NCBI GenBank assembly: GCA_039033415.1
Contig: JBCCCR010000017.1
Coordinates: 62,001-126,000, forward strand
Source of the DNA: Pseudomonadota bacterium
Lineage (GTDB): Bacteria; Pseudomonadota; Gammaproteobacteria; Xanthomonadales; SZUA-38
DNA length: 64,000 nt
Direction of reading: 5' to 3'
Part shown: positions 42,756 through 52,383 of the stretch, one piece after another
Numbering within the stretch: the stretch's first letter is position 1
Layout: every line of letters begins with the position of its first letter
The notes under the pieces: generated by a model
What the model saw: the letters and a program-made list of their open reading frames with translations, nothing else
Databases searched by the model: none
What the model was told of the DNA's origin: nothing
Translations under genes and position numbers: made by a program

Positions 42756-44775
42756 GCCGCTGCTTTTTTCGCTGGTGCTTTGGCATGGCTTCGCCAGTTT
42801 TGAATTGGCGTTTGCCGCCCCCGCGGCGGTCGAAATTGTCCGCAGCGGCGAGATGCCCCCCGGCGGAAACGGGCGCTACGAGAATTTCTCCAGCCCGACC
42901 ATTAATCTCGGGGGCACGCTGATTTTCAGCGCCCGCTTATTTGAGACCGAGAACGATAACCTGGACGACAGCGGCATCTATCGAACCTTTCGACCGCAGA
43001 CGTTGGGGCCACTCATCACAACGCTGCAGGAGGTGTTTCGTGAAGGTGAGAGCTACTTCATCGGCGATACGCAATATTCGCTAGGCGATAACTATCTGAC
43101 CAATTTTCTTCTGCAGGACACGCCCATTTCGTCTTTTGTTGTGCCCGCAGTCGGACAGTTCAACGCCATGACGATTCGTCTGAACGTGACCGACGGCAAC
43201 CCCAACGGCAACTCGCTTTTGGCGGTGGAGGACGACCAGGGCACATGGCAGCTGGTGGCGGCGGCCGGTGACGACGTGCCTGCCGGAAACGGAACCTTTC
43301 GGGAAATCAGCAACTTTGCCCCGGAAGGCATCTCCCAGAACCTCGGCGTCAGCTTCGGGGCGAGTTTGGACGGTACACCGAATGGCAGTGACGACAACGT
43401 GGCGCTGTTTCGTTACTTTGCTGACGGATCATTGCAGGAAGTGGTGCGCAAAGGGACGCCGTCCAATGCCGGCATCCTCTCACTGGTCGGGAGCATCAGG
43501 CCAAATTCGTTCGGTGGTTTTGCGTTGATTGGTGTGGACGACTCTGGCGATGCCGCTAACGACACCGCCATCTTTCGCGTCAGTCCGTTCTCGCCTGCCC
43601 TTATCCGGGTTGTCGGTGAAGGCGATAGCGCGCCGACCGATGACCCCGACGCCCGGGTCTTCTCCGCGGTCACGGAACACCGTCTTAACAACAACGACAG
43701 CGTCGGGTTTGCCGGCAGACTTCGGGATCCTGCAACCGGATTCTCTATCCAGAACGGCAGCGGCCTTTACCGCGCAAACAGCGGTGGAGTCGTGACCGAA
43801 GTCGTTCGAGAGGGGCAGCTGATTCCGGACGGCAGCGCTCGCTATCAGCGGTTTGCCAGCAGCTCCAGTGGCGATGTTCCCCGCTCGCCGTTTAACGATC
43901 TTGAACAGTTTGCTTTTGTCGTCCGCACCAACGTCGAGGGCGGCGGCGGGCAGTCTAGCGGCCTTTTTCGGGCGTCTGATAGCGAGGTTGTGCAGATTGC
44001 CCTGGAGGGAGATCCCTATGAAGGCGGAACATTTCTAGGATTTCGATGCGATCCAGCCCTAAACAACCAGGGGCTGGTTGTCTTTGACGTTGAGCTGAAC
44101 ATCGGTACGGAAATGGGCGACGAAGGCGAGTTTATTGTTACCAACCAGCTTCTGGTGCTGACCAACGGGGAGGACTTCGCCACGATTGCTCGTGAGGGAG
44201 AGCAGATCGGGTCCAGTACGGTCAGGGAGATCTTTTTCAACAACAACCCGCGCGGCCCGGCAAACGGGCTCAACGATCACGGAGCCGTGAGCTTTGAGGT
44301 TCAGTATGAGGACGGATCGCGAGGAATTGTCCTGTGGCGTCCTGAACTCGGCTGGCAGTCGGCGTCAGAAGACGGCCAGTGGGATGATCCGGCCAACTGG
44401 TTTTTCAACATCCCGCCGAATCTAAATGCCAACGTGTCCATCGATACGGACACCAACAGCAACGTGGCGGGGCCAGCCGTGGATACCACGGTGAACGCCC
44501 TCTCGCTGGGGAACGGGTCGGGTCAGGTCGCGCTAAATTTGAGCGCTGGCAGCGTCGGGACGAGCGAGGGGACCGCGATTGGCGCCAACGGCACAGTGAC
44601 GGTGTCAGGCAATATGACCCTCACCGTTGCCGGGCCCGTTGAGAACCAGGGTGTCATCGAGCTGGGTGTAAATAGCGGCCTGACCCTTGAGGGTCCCTAT
44701 TCCGGGTCCGGATCGATCATCGGCGCTGACGGTGTGGTGGTGTTTCAGGCAGGGGTTTCTCCCGGTTCTGACTAA
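42748..44775 (+). CDS. Exported NxxGxxxF tandem-repeat protein
   Basis: The 675-residue product starts at ATG 42748, which gives the leader MNKPLLFSLVLWHGFASFELAFAAPA. It has repeated NxxGxxxF-type units, for example SPTINLGGTLIFSARL, NDHGAVSFEV and NNQGLVVFDVEL, each with REG/GE-type linkers (VREGQLI, AREGEQIG), typical of choice-of-anchor tandem-repeat proteins. The C-terminal fifth is a pectin-lyase-like/autotransporter passenger stretch (WDDPANWF, NALSLGNGSGQVALNL). It stops at FQAGVSPGSD without the usual closing module. It overlaps the small GFE protein upstream by eight bases. Function unknown; surface or exported structural protein. Confidence 0.72.
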   Translation: MNKPLLFSLVLWHGFASFELAFAAPAAVEIVRSGEMPPGGNGRYENFSSPTINLGGTLIFSARLFETENDNLDDSGIYRTFRPQTLGPLITTLQEVFREGESYFIGDTQYSLGDNYLTNFLLQDTPISSFVVPAVGQFNAMTIRLNVTDGNPNGNSLLAVEDDQGTWQLVAAAGDDVPAGNGTFREISNFAPEGISQNLGVSFGASLDGTPNGSDDNVALFRYFADGSLQEVVRKGTPSNAGILSLVGSIRPNSFGGFALIGVDDSGDAANDTAIFRVSPFSPALIRVVGEGDSAPTDDPDARVFSAVTEHRLNNNDSVGFAGRLRDPATGFSIQNGSGLYRANSGGVVTEVVREGQLIPDGSARYQRFASSSSGDVPRSPFNDLEQFAFVVRTNVEGGGGQSSGLFRASDSEVVQIALEGDPYEGGTFLGFRCDPALNNQGLVVFDVELNIGTEMGDEGEFIVTNQLLVLTNGEDFATIAREGEQIGSSTVREIFFNNNPRGPANGLNDHGAVSFEVQYEDGSRGIVLWRPELGWQSASEDGQWDDPANWFFNIPPNLNANVSIDTDTNSNVAGPAVDTTVNALSLGNGSGQVALNLSAGSVGTSEGTAIGANGTVTVSGNMTLTVAGPVENQGVIELGVNSGLTLEGPYSGSGSIIGADGVVVFQAGVSPGSD

Positions 44776-44797
44776 AAAGCGTTTCGCTTCGCTGCCC

Positions 44798-45382
44798 TCA
44801 CAATTTTTTGGTCGACTGACGACCCAGGCCCGCCGCTTCGGAGGCTAACCTGCGGCGCAGGTTAGCTACTGTCAGATAAAGTCCAAAAAGTATCTCAACC
44901 AGCGCCACGGACCAGATCAGGCCCACAAACAGTTTGCCTGGGGCGATCGCGTCCAGGACACCCATGGCGGTGATGACCGCGCCGAGCACCCAGAAATCCT
45001 TTTTTCCGTACACCGAGCTAAAGGCAAAGTAGTGAGTGCCGACGGCGATGGCGGCGACGGGAAACGCCAGCGTGGGTTCCAGCCTGAGCAGCAGGAACGC
45101 CGGAAAGAACCCGCCGATCATGGCGATGGTGCTTTCCAACGCTATCGTCCCGAGGCGATTGTCCGGCGAAGGCCCAGGCCGACGCATCAGCCCTCGTACG
45201 ATGATCGCGCCGATCGGAAAGATGAACATGCCGCCGAAAAAGAGCACAACAAACGCTTTTTCAATCGTGGCCGACTGCAACGTGAGCGCAGCAGCGGCCC
45301 ATACAAAACCGGATACAACAGCCCCAGGGCCGCCGTTAACAAAAGACTGCCGCATTTCGGCCTGGGCGACTGCAAGTTCCAT
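44798..45382 (-). CDS. Integral membrane protein, DUF7010-like
   Basis: The 194-residue protein has about five to six hydrophobic segments (for example FVVLFFGGMFIFPIGAIIV, TIAMIGGFFPAFLLL, LVEILFGLYLTVA). Its N-terminus MELAVAQAEMRQSFVNGGPGAVVSGFVWAAA matches, from memory, an uncharacterised membrane family (DUF7010). No transport or catalytic motif is visible. It stands between the NxxGxxxF gene (convergent) and paaK, 147 bases downstream of the latter. Function unknown. Confidence 0.65.
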   Translation of the reverse strand: MELAVAQAEMRQSFVNGGPGAVVSGFVWAAAALTLQSATIEKAFVVLFFGGMFIFPIGAIIVRGLMRRPGPSPDNRLGTIALESTIAMIGGFFPAFLLLRLEPTLAFPVAAIAVGTHYFAFSSVYGKKDFWVLGAVITAMGVLDAIAPGKLFVGLIWSVALVEILFGLYLTVANLRRRLASEAAGLGRQSTKKL

Positions 45383-45529
45383 AACCTTTCCCTCGAGTTT
45401 CGACGGAAATATGTTGCTTGCAGGGTGCTAATGGCGCCATTGACAGATGTCACCAGGAGAGTATGAAACTCGCATACCCCGAGGCAGCCGGATCGGCTCA
45501 TCTCCTTGAGCGACCCATTGGCGAATCGT

Positions 45530-46828
45530 TTAGCGCTCGTCGATGACCCGCTGCGCTTTGCCCTCCGAACGAGGTACCGAACCAGGCTCGCCAACGACAA
45601 TTTTGGCCGTGATGCCGATGTAGTCTTTGATGGCTTGACCTAGATGAACGGTGATCTCTTCCGGGTTTCGGGCGCGGCCTGAAGCGGAACGTTCGACGTG
45701 AATGGCAATGCTGTCCATGCGGCCGTCGCGGGTAAGATGGATCTGATAGTGCGGAGCCAGATCCCGGACCCTCAGGACCTGCTCTTCAATCTGCGAGGGA
45801 AAGACGTTCACGCCACGGATGATCATCAGGTCGTCGCTGCGACCGGTGATCCTTTCCATCCGGCGCATCGTGCGCGCGGTGCCCGGCAGCAGCCGGCTCA
45901 GGTCGCGTGTCCGATAGCGAATGATCGGCAACGCCTGTTTGGTGAGCGAGGTGAACACCAGCTCGCCGAGCTCGCCGTCCGGCAGAACCTCACCGGTTTC
46001 TGGATGAATGATCTCGGGATAAAAGTGATCTTCCCAGATCACGGCGCCATCTTTGGTTTCGATGCACTCGCTGGCGACGCCAGGCCCCATCACCTCCGAC
46101 AGCCCGTAGATGTCCACCGCGTCCAGGCCGCACCGTTTTTCGATGTCCTGACGCATCGATTCACCCCACGGCTCCGCGCCGAAGATGCCCACCTTGAGTG
46201 ACGAGCCGGCTGGATTCATGCCCTGGCGCTCAAACTCGTCCGCGATGTTCAGCATGTAGGAAGGTGTGCACATGATGACGTCGGGCTGAAAGTCTTCGAT
46301 CAGCTGAACCTGCTTCGGCGTCTGCCCGCCGGACATCGGGATGACCGTCCCGCCCAGGCGCTCCGCGCCGTAGTGTGCGCCCAGTCCGCCGGTAAATAGG
46401 CCGTAGCCATAGGCCACGTGGATCATGTCACCCGGCTGTCCGCCGGCGGCCCGGATCGAGCGAGCACCCAGATCAGCCCAGTTGCTGATGTCGTCCTTCG
46501 TATAGCCGACAACCGTCGGCTTGCCCGTTGTGCCGCTGGAAGCGTGGATACGAACCACCTCGCTGCGGGGCACGGCAAACAGGCCAAAGGGATAAGCCTG
46601 ACGCAGATCGTCTTTAACGGTGAAGGGAAACCGCGCCAGATCTTCCAGCTGATTGAGGTCGCTTGGCGAGACGCCGGCCGCCTCACACTTGGCGCGAAAC
46701 GGCGCTACGTTGTCCCAGGTGTGCTGGATCGTGGTCTTCAGTCGCTCAAGCTGCAGCGCGCGAAGCTCGTCGACGCTCGCGGTTTCGATCGGGTCAAGAG
46801 ATGCCGGGTCGGCTGCTTTGCGCACCAT
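45530..46828 (-). CDS. paaK: Phenylacetate-CoA ligase (PaaK-like)
   Basis: The 432-residue AMP-forming ligase starts at ATG 46828, favoured over 46870. Motifs are the ATP-binding segment IHASSGTTGKPTVVGYT (about residue 95), the GAEPWGESMR segment (about 235), the YGLSEVMGPGVASEC block (about 257) and the C-terminal RVNVFPSQIEEQ hinge. It activates phenylacetate or a similar aromatic acid to its CoA thioester. No other paa genes are nearby, so it may act on a different acid or feed a pathway elsewhere. It lies head-to-tail with the ggt gene. Confidence 0.83.
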   Translation of the reverse strand: MVRKAADPASLDPIETASVDELRALQLERLKTTIQHTWDNVAPFRAKCEAAGVSPSDLNQLEDLARFPFTVKDDLRQAYPFGLFAVPRSEVVRIHASSGTTGKPTVVGYTKDDISNWADLGARSIRAAGGQPGDMIHVAYGYGLFTGGLGAHYGAERLGGTVIPMSGGQTPKQVQLIEDFQPDVIMCTPSYMLNIADEFERQGMNPAGSSLKVGIFGAEPWGESMRQDIEKRCGLDAVDIYGLSEVMGPGVASECIETKDGAVIWEDHFYPEIIHPETGEVLPDGELGELVFTSLTKQALPIIRYRTRDLSRLLPGTARTMRRMERITGRSDDLMIIRGVNVFPSQIEEQVLRVRDLAPHYQIHLTRDGRMDSIAIHVERSASGRARNPEEITVHLGQAIKDYIGITAKIVVGEPGSVPRSEGKAQRVIDER

Positions 46829-46939
46829 GGATTTTTCTCGTTGTTGGTCCAGCGCACTGGAATACCACAACCATTCGGGCTTTTCACGTTCAGCAGTGCA
46901 AAAGACAGGCGCCCTGCCCTCGAGCGCTCGTTTCGAGCG

Positions 46940-48460
46940 CTAGTCGCTGACCGCGGTACCGCCGTTACGCCTAACGTCGGCAGCCAGCTCGAAGCGGTCC
47001 GGGCTCGCAAAAGTGACTGCCCCCGCACCGCCAAAAAACATATCCAGGTGATCGAAGGTGCGCTGCGGCCCGTCCCAGTCCCTCAGCGGCAAACCCGGCT
47101 CCCAGGCGACCTGTGGCGTCTGATCGTCAGGCCATTCCACATGAAGCCTCGGGTGATTGATGGCGTCCTGGATTGGCATTCCCAGGTGCACGTGGTTGAT
47201 CAGCGTTTGAAAAATGGCCGTTGTGATGCGGTCGGCGCCCGGCGACCCAATCGCAAGGACCTTGTCGGGCCCCATCCCGACTGTCGGGGCCATGTTGGAC
47301 GGAAGCCGGGCGCCTGGACGCAGCGCGTGAAAGCCGTGCCGGGTCAGCTCGGCTTCACCCAGCGAGTTGTTCATCCAGATGCCAGTGCCCGGCGGCATGA
47401 CGCCCGACCCGTAGCCTGCCGAGGCGGTGATGGCGCAGGTCAGCCGTTCGCTGTCAGCGCTGGACACGTGAACGGTCGAGGGTGAGGCCAGCGCTCCCGG
47501 ATTGCCTTTGGCGGTCTCCAGCAGCGTCTCAATATCTCGACCTAGCTCCATCGAACGATCCAGGTTTTGCTGGCGGTACCGCATCACCGCGCTTTGCACC
47601 CGAACGATCTCGGAGGCCAGGTCCCGGGTCCAGGTGTTGTGCGCAGCGCCGTTTGTCATCATGAGCATGGCCGCGAGCGCAGCGCCGCCAAGGCTGGGGG
47701 CCGCTGCCGTCGCCAGGTGCCAGTCATCAAGCTGCACCGTCAGCGCAGGAACACAGGTTGCCTCATAGGCAGCCAGGTCTGCTGCGCCGAGCAGGCCACC
47801 ATGGGCCGCCATGTCCGAGGCGATTTTCTCGGCGATTTCGCCCTCGTAAAAGTCTCGTGCCCCGTTTTGGGCAAGTACCGACAGGCTCTCGGCCAACGCC
47901 GGTAGCGTCACCGTCTCACCCGCCTGCAGAAGCTGGCCCTCGGCGTTGCTGAGGGGCTCGAATGCGGGTGGGTTCCAGCCGAAAAGCGCCTCGTGCGTGG
48001 TCGAAAGGTACTGAACCGATGCGCGCGGCATCGGAAAGCCCTCCCGAGCCGCCCGGATCGCCGGCTGCACCAGAACGCGCCAAGGCAAGCGGCCGTAGCG
48101 TGCCGCCGCAAGCTCGTAAGCCGCGATGGCCCCAGGGGTAGCAACCGAACCATAGCCGAGTTTGGTCGGGGTGCCGCCGCCGTAGGGCAATACTCGATCG
48201 ATGCCGCCGCTGCCAAATTGTGCGGGTTCAGCCTCCCGGCCGGGCATCTCGGCCGCCCCATCGATCATGATCGGCTCGCCCCCTGGTGGCCAGATCACGA
48301 TGTAGGCTGCCGCCCCGAGCGAGACAACGCCAGGCTCAGTGACCACCTGCACGAGACTCGACGCAACGGCCGCATCGACCGCGTTGCCGCCGGCCGTCGC
48401 CATCTCAACCCCGGCGTCAGCGGCCAGCTGAGAGCTTGCGGCAACGCCAACGCGCGTCAC
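46940..48460 (-). CDS. ggt: Gamma-glutamyltransferase family protein
   Basis: The 506-residue N-terminal-nucleophile enzyme has the small-residue-rich start VASSL-type segments (ATAGGNAVDAAVASSLV, about 23-39). The autocleavage and catalytic threonine region STVHVSSADSERL (about 335) aligns with the T-x-H nucleophile motif of GGT, and GSGVMPPGTGIWMNNSL follows. It transfers or hydrolyses gamma-glutamyl groups, for example from glutathione. No signal peptide is evident, unusual for GGT proper, so a cytoplasmic relative acting on another gamma-glutamyl or acylated compound is possible. GTG 48460, with GGGG upstream, is chosen over TTG 48472. Confidence 0.8.
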   Translation of the reverse strand: MTRVGVAASSQLAADAGVEMATAGGNAVDAAVASSLVQVVTEPGVVSLGAAAYIVIWPPGGEPIMIDGAAEMPGREAEPAQFGSGGIDRVLPYGGGTPTKLGYGSVATPGAIAAYELAAARYGRLPWRVLVQPAIRAAREGFPMPRASVQYLSTTHEALFGWNPPAFEPLSNAEGQLLQAGETVTLPALAESLSVLAQNGARDFYEGEIAEKIASDMAAHGGLLGAADLAAYEATCVPALTVQLDDWHLATAAAPSLGGAALAAMLMMTNGAAHNTWTRDLASEIVRVQSAVMRYRQQNLDRSMELGRDIETLLETAKGNPGALASPSTVHVSSADSERLTCAITASAGYGSGVMPPGTGIWMNNSLGEAELTRHGFHALRPGARLPSNMAPTVGMGPDKVLAIGSPGADRITTAIFQTLINHVHLGMPIQDAINHPRLHVEWPDDQTPQVAWEPGLPLRDWDGPQRTFDHLDMFFGGAGAVTFASPDRFELAADVRRNGGTAVSD

Positions 48461-48592
48461 GCGCCACCCCAATCAAGATGGCATGCCAGCGGAGATTCAG
48501 GCTTCGCGAAGTTGGAAAAAGGCGTCATTTGGCGTGCCTTTGGAGCAGGGATTCTCAATTGTTGCTGAGTCTTGACGAAGACGGCTGGCCGA

Positions 48593-49816
48593 TCAATCGG
48601 CAAGGAGTGGGCTGATATCACGATCCCCGGCAAGTTCCGGCCATGTCGCGGCGGCCTGTTTGGCTGCCGTGCTGGCCTCTACGTTGCGACCGTTTGCGGT
48701 TAGTTGCTGGATGAGCTGCAACACGTCGTCACGGCTGCTTGGATCGAGCTTGTCGGTGCTGTTCCTTCCGGAGTGAGTCGTTAACTCGGCGGACACGATA
48801 TGGCGGTCAACACCACCCAGGCTGTACTTGTAGGGCTCATTGCCGACGGTGAAATCGTAGCGCTTCAGCCCATGGGCAATGGACCAGCGAATACAGTGCG
48901 CCTGAAGCATGAGGCCAGCGGACAGGTCGCGAACGGAGTCATCGCGGCCCGCGACGTGGAACAGTGCCTCGCGCTTCACCCAGTCGATGTAGTTGGCCTG
49001 CGCTGCGATCGGCTTGCCGTCGCGCCAGAGAATAGCCAGGTAGACCATCCCATTTGCGAGGCCAAGCATGGCAACATCTTTGAACAGCTCGGCGAGGCGC
49101 CTGGCGCGCTTCTGTCCTTTCTGCTCAGCGTGCTTGAGGTACCAGAGCTTGGACAGGATCGTGACATCCTGCGTGAAGGTCTCGGGCCGAGACTTCTTTA
49201 CCTTCAGGCTTGGGTCGCTGTCGAGCGTTCGAAGCAGGCGCCGCAGCTTTTGTCTTGAGTTGGCGCTTAGGGCCGCGAGGTAATCTGAAAACTGGTCTGG
49301 AAGCTCGACATACGGGCAGATCAGGTTGTTGGTCTGACCATCGTTGATCAGGTGCGTGTTGGCCTTTCGGTCGAAGTTCTGCGAGTCAAAGGCCTCAGCA
49401 AAGGCATCCAGCCGACTGGCCGGCCCACTGAAATAATTGAGGAGAATCCGCGAAAGAGGCATCCCTGAGACCTCGTCGGCCAACGCGCGACATACCTCGG
49501 CCTCACACTTCGGATCGCACAAGATACCGGTGTAATCGGCGTCAAAGACGTGTCCCAGCATATCGAACACGTTGACCAGACAGCCGTTTGGCTTGCTCCA
49601 GCGGGTTGTCACAATCAGCGGCAGCAGTCCGACGAGGCGCTGGTCGTCCGACCAGGCCGCCAGGATGCGAAATTTACCGGCGACTCGTATGGCGACGGAG
49701 CAGAGAAAATCGGAAGAAAGATAAACGTGAGCGTGAGGATCGGCTTCGTAGAGTTCGTCCCAGACCAGTTCTAGCTCGAACAACCGCTCGATCGTTTCGA
49801 TACTCTCAATGCGCAT
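48593..49816 (-). CDS. GNAT/FemAB-like acetyltransferase
   Basis: The 407-residue protein contains an Acetyltransf_6 (CelD/BcsL-like) domain. Marks are the N-terminal HVYLSSDFLCSVA, the central LSANSRQKLRRLLRTL segment (about 194-209), LAILWRDGKPIAAQANYID (about 268-286) and FHVAGRDDSVRDLSAGLMLQAHCIRWSIAHGLKRYDFTVG (about 298-337). Relatives take part in exopolysaccharide or cell-envelope modification. Substrate unknown. It is divergent from the Zur-box region of the zinc receptor. Confidence 0.75.
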   Translation of the reverse strand: MRIESIETIERLFELELVWDELYEADPHAHVYLSSDFLCSVAIRVAGKFRILAAWSDDQRLVGLLPLIVTTRWSKPNGCLVNVFDMLGHVFDADYTGILCDPKCEAEVCRALADEVSGMPLSRILLNYFSGPASRLDAFAEAFDSQNFDRKANTHLINDGQTNNLICPYVELPDQFSDYLAALSANSRQKLRRLLRTLDSDPSLKVKKSRPETFTQDVTILSKLWYLKHAEQKGQKRARRLAELFKDVAMLGLANGMVYLAILWRDGKPIAAQANYIDWVKREALFHVAGRDDSVRDLSAGLMLQAHCIRWSIAHGLKRYDFTVGNEPYKYSLGGVDRHIVSAELTTHSGRNSTDKLDPSSRDDVLQLIQQLTANGRNVEASTAAKQAAATWPELAGDRDISPLLAD

Positions 49817-50034
49817 GTTGTCGTCCTGAAAGCGAGCCGTCTGTTGCGATCAGACGGTCTTGCGTGCGGTTCTTCGGGCATTTTCAGCTTGAGTAAGTGT
49901 CCGAAACGCCACAATGGCTAAGCGATCCAACTTGGTGCTAAGCAGTTTACCCGAGCCTCGCGCTGACGCTCCAGGCAGGGCTGAGCCCTCAATCGACGAC
50001 GAATGTCACCGGTCATCAGTCTGGTTAACAACGG

Positions 50035-50056
50035 GATTGTTATAGTGTAACATTCC
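50035..50056 (+). promoter_or_regulatory. Candidate Zur box upstream of ZnuD-like receptor
   Basis: The site reads GATTGTTATAG then TGTAACATTCC, an imperfect palindrome (AATGTTACA against ATTGTTATA) very close to the gammaproteobacterial Zur consensus GNAATGTTATANTATAACATTNC. It lies 71 bases before the receptor ATG, where Zur-zinc would block the promoter. No other close match was noticed in this region. Confidence 0.65.
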
Positions 50057-50126
50057 GGCTCTTTTATTCGGCGGCCAGCTAGCTTCAGGCCGTCTGACCA
50101 ATCCAAACCTGTAGGGAATAAAGATC

Positions 50127-52334
50127 ATGGGCACGATTCGTAGTCTGTCGTCTTCCGGTTTGTTGTTGCTGGGCACCTCGATCGCGGCAGCACAAACCAA
50201 CGATTCTGAAAACACCGAGCAACTCGAAGAAATTGTCGTCCGCTCCTCACCGCTGCGGACCGCGATCTCCGAGGCTGTGCTGGGCACGACTGTCGTCGAA
50301 CGCCAAGAGCTGCTGCGCGACATGAACAGCACCATCGGCGAGACGCTGGCAACTCGGCCCGGCGTGAGCTCCACCTTTTTTGGACCCGGCGCCTCTCGCC
50401 CGATCATTCGCGGCTTGGGTGGCGATCGTATTCGAATCCTGACCAACGACATCTCTTCGTTCGACGTTTCGACCGCCAGTAATGACCACCTGGTTGCCAC
50501 CGAAATGGCCAATGCGGAGCGAGTCGAGATCCTTCGAGGCGCCTCAACACTGCGTTACGGACAGAATGCGATCGGCGGCGTCGTAAACGTCTTTGACCGG
50601 CGTATTCCGCGCAGTCTCGCATCGGATGAATACAACCTGGAAATCAACGCCGGCTATTCCAGCGTCGACGATGGTTATACGGTTGGTGGCGCGGCCGACG
50701 TCAACCTCAGCGACAACTGGGTACTGCACGTCGACGTCAACGACCGGGACGCGGAAGAGTACGAAATTCCGGGCTTTGCCAATGAAGAGGCCGAGGAAGA
50801 AGGCGTCAAGGGCATTGTAGAAAACAGCCAATCAGAAGCGACCTCTGGAACCGCCGGCCTCTCCTGGATCGGCGACAAGGGGTACATCGGATTCGCCTTT
50901 GGCGTTCAGGAAGGTCGTTACGGTCTGCCTGGCGGCAAGAAGGAGGAAGAAGAGGAAGAGGACGAGGGCTTGGGCATATTAGTCAAGACCGGCGACGACG
51001 AAGAAGAAGGCCCGATCAGCATCGATTTCGAGCAGGTTCGCTTCGACCTCGACAGTGAATACAACTTCGACAGTGGCCTCGTCCGGCTCGCGAAGTTTCG
51101 CTTCGGCCTGTCTGACTACGAGCACACCGAGTTCGCAGGCGACGAGCCCGAGACGCTTTTCACCAATGACGAGTGGGAGCTTCGCGCTGAGAGCTTCTTC
51201 AACGAGTACGCCATGGGAAATGGCACGGTCACCGGCACGGTGGGCTTGAACATCGCAGATCGCGAATTCGAAGCAGCAGGGGACGAGGCATTCGTGCCGC
51301 TCAATGAGCAGTTCCGCTGGGGTATCTTCGGTCTTGGACGCTATACCCAAAACGCCTTCATCGGCGAGGCGAGCCTCCGAGTCGACAGCCAGAAGAACGA
51401 AACGAGCAACCTCAGCTTTGCTGGCGGTCGCTTCAGTGACACCCGCACCACGTTCTCGGCCGCGTTCACCGGTATCTATGAGCTCTCCGAGACGACCAAT
51501 ATTGGCGTTAACCTCGCTCGGTCCGAGCGGGCGCCTACCGCTGAAGAATTGTTCTCAAACGGTTTCCACCCCGCGACGAATACGGTCGAAATCGGCGACG
51601 TGAATCTAGATGACGAAGTGGCTTACTCGCTGGAGTTTTCGTTTAAGCGGAACCTTGGCGACCTGAGCTTCGGCGCAAACGTCTATTTCACTGACTACAG
51701 CGATTTCATCTTCCTCAATGCCACGGGTGACTTCTTCGAAGAAGGCGACCCCTTCCCCGCTGACGAAGGCTTTCCGGTTTTTGCTTACCAGCAGGCGGAT
51801 GCAGAGCTTTACGGTTTCGAGGTTGAGGCGGACTATCTGGCGATGGATACCGACACCGTTGCGCTTTCCTTCGATGGCCAGATCGACCTCGCCCGCGGCG
51901 AAACAACCCAGGACACGGCCTTTGGCGGAATCGACAACGTGCGCGACGAGTTCACGCCGCTGGGTAGCGCTGCCGGTACCGTTCCGGCTGGCGACCTGCC
52001 GTTTTTCCCGCCGGTCCGACTTCTGGCCGGCATGAATCTTGACTACCGTCCGCTCAACTCGCGGCTCCGCCTTGAGGTGCAGCACGTTGATGACCAGGAC
52101 CGCGTAGGCCAGGTGCCGGACGGCAGCGAAGTGGATATCGCGGGAACCATTCCCACGGATAGCTACACGTTCCTGAACGCCTATCTGAGCGTACAGGTTT
52201 CGCCCAATATCTCGCTGTCTCTGCGAGCGCGAAACTTGACCGACGAATTTGCTCGTTCAGCGACGTCCTTCTTGGCCCAGTCAGCGCCGCTGCCGGGTCG
52301 GGATATTCGCTTTGGCATCAACTGGCGCTTCTAA
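50127..52334 (+). CDS. ZnuD-type TonB-dependent receptor (probable zinc uptake)
   Basis: The 735-residue outer-membrane receptor has a signal peptide (MGTIRSLSSSGLLLLGTSIAAA-Q) and TonB box region EEIVVRSSP. The plug has GVSSTFFGPGASRPIIRGLGGDRIRIL and VEILRGASTLRYGQNAIGGVVNVFD, the wording of the ZnuD group. A long loop (about 268-300) contains GGKKEEEEEEDEG and GDDEEEG. In ZnuD relatives this loop is His-rich; here it is acidic with no histidine. The barrel ends RDIRFGINWRF. A Zur-box-like site upstream supports zinc-regulated uptake. A UUCG-loop terminator follows. Confidence 0.83.
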   Translation: MGTIRSLSSSGLLLLGTSIAAAQTNDSENTEQLEEIVVRSSPLRTAISEAVLGTTVVERQELLRDMNSTIGETLATRPGVSSTFFGPGASRPIIRGLGGDRIRILTNDISSFDVSTASNDHLVATEMANAERVEILRGASTLRYGQNAIGGVVNVFDRRIPRSLASDEYNLEINAGYSSVDDGYTVGGAADVNLSDNWVLHVDVNDRDAEEYEIPGFANEEAEEEGVKGIVENSQSEATSGTAGLSWIGDKGYIGFAFGVQEGRYGLPGGKKEEEEEEDEGLGILVKTGDDEEEGPISIDFEQVRFDLDSEYNFDSGLVRLAKFRFGLSDYEHTEFAGDEPETLFTNDEWELRAESFFNEYAMGNGTVTGTVGLNIADREFEAAGDEAFVPLNEQFRWGIFGLGRYTQNAFIGEASLRVDSQKNETSNLSFAGGRFSDTRTTFSAAFTGIYELSETTNIGVNLARSERAPTAEELFSNGFHPATNTVEIGDVNLDDEVAYSLEFSFKRNLGDLSFGANVYFTDYSDFIFLNATGDFFEEGDPFPADEGFPVFAYQQADAELYGFEVEADYLAMDTDTVALSFDGQIDLARGETTQDTAFGGIDNVRDEFTPLGSAAGTVPAGDLPFFPPVRLLAGMNLDYRPLNSRLRLEVQHVDDQDRVGQVPDGSEVDIAGTIPTDSYTFLNAYLSVQVSPNISLSLRARNLTDEFARSATSFLAQSAPLPGRDIRFGINWRF

Positions 52335-52345
52335 CGATGCGCCAG

Positions 52346-52366
52346 GCACCAACGCCTCGTTGGTGC
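52346..52366 (+). other. Hairpin between receptor stop and terminator
   Basis: GCACCAAC (52346-52353) and GTTGGTGC (52359-52366) form a perfect eight-base stem with a five-base loop, without a T-run. It precedes the true terminator and may protect the 3' end of the receptor mRNA. This is a structural observation only. Confidence 0.5.
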
Positions 52367-52383
52367 GGCTTAGCTAGACAGAG

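Noticed and set aside
46418-47485. 355-codon open frame on the plus strand
   Set aside because: It lies opposite paaK and ggt, which have complete catalytic motifs; Arg-rich composition typical of a GC-rich shadow frame.
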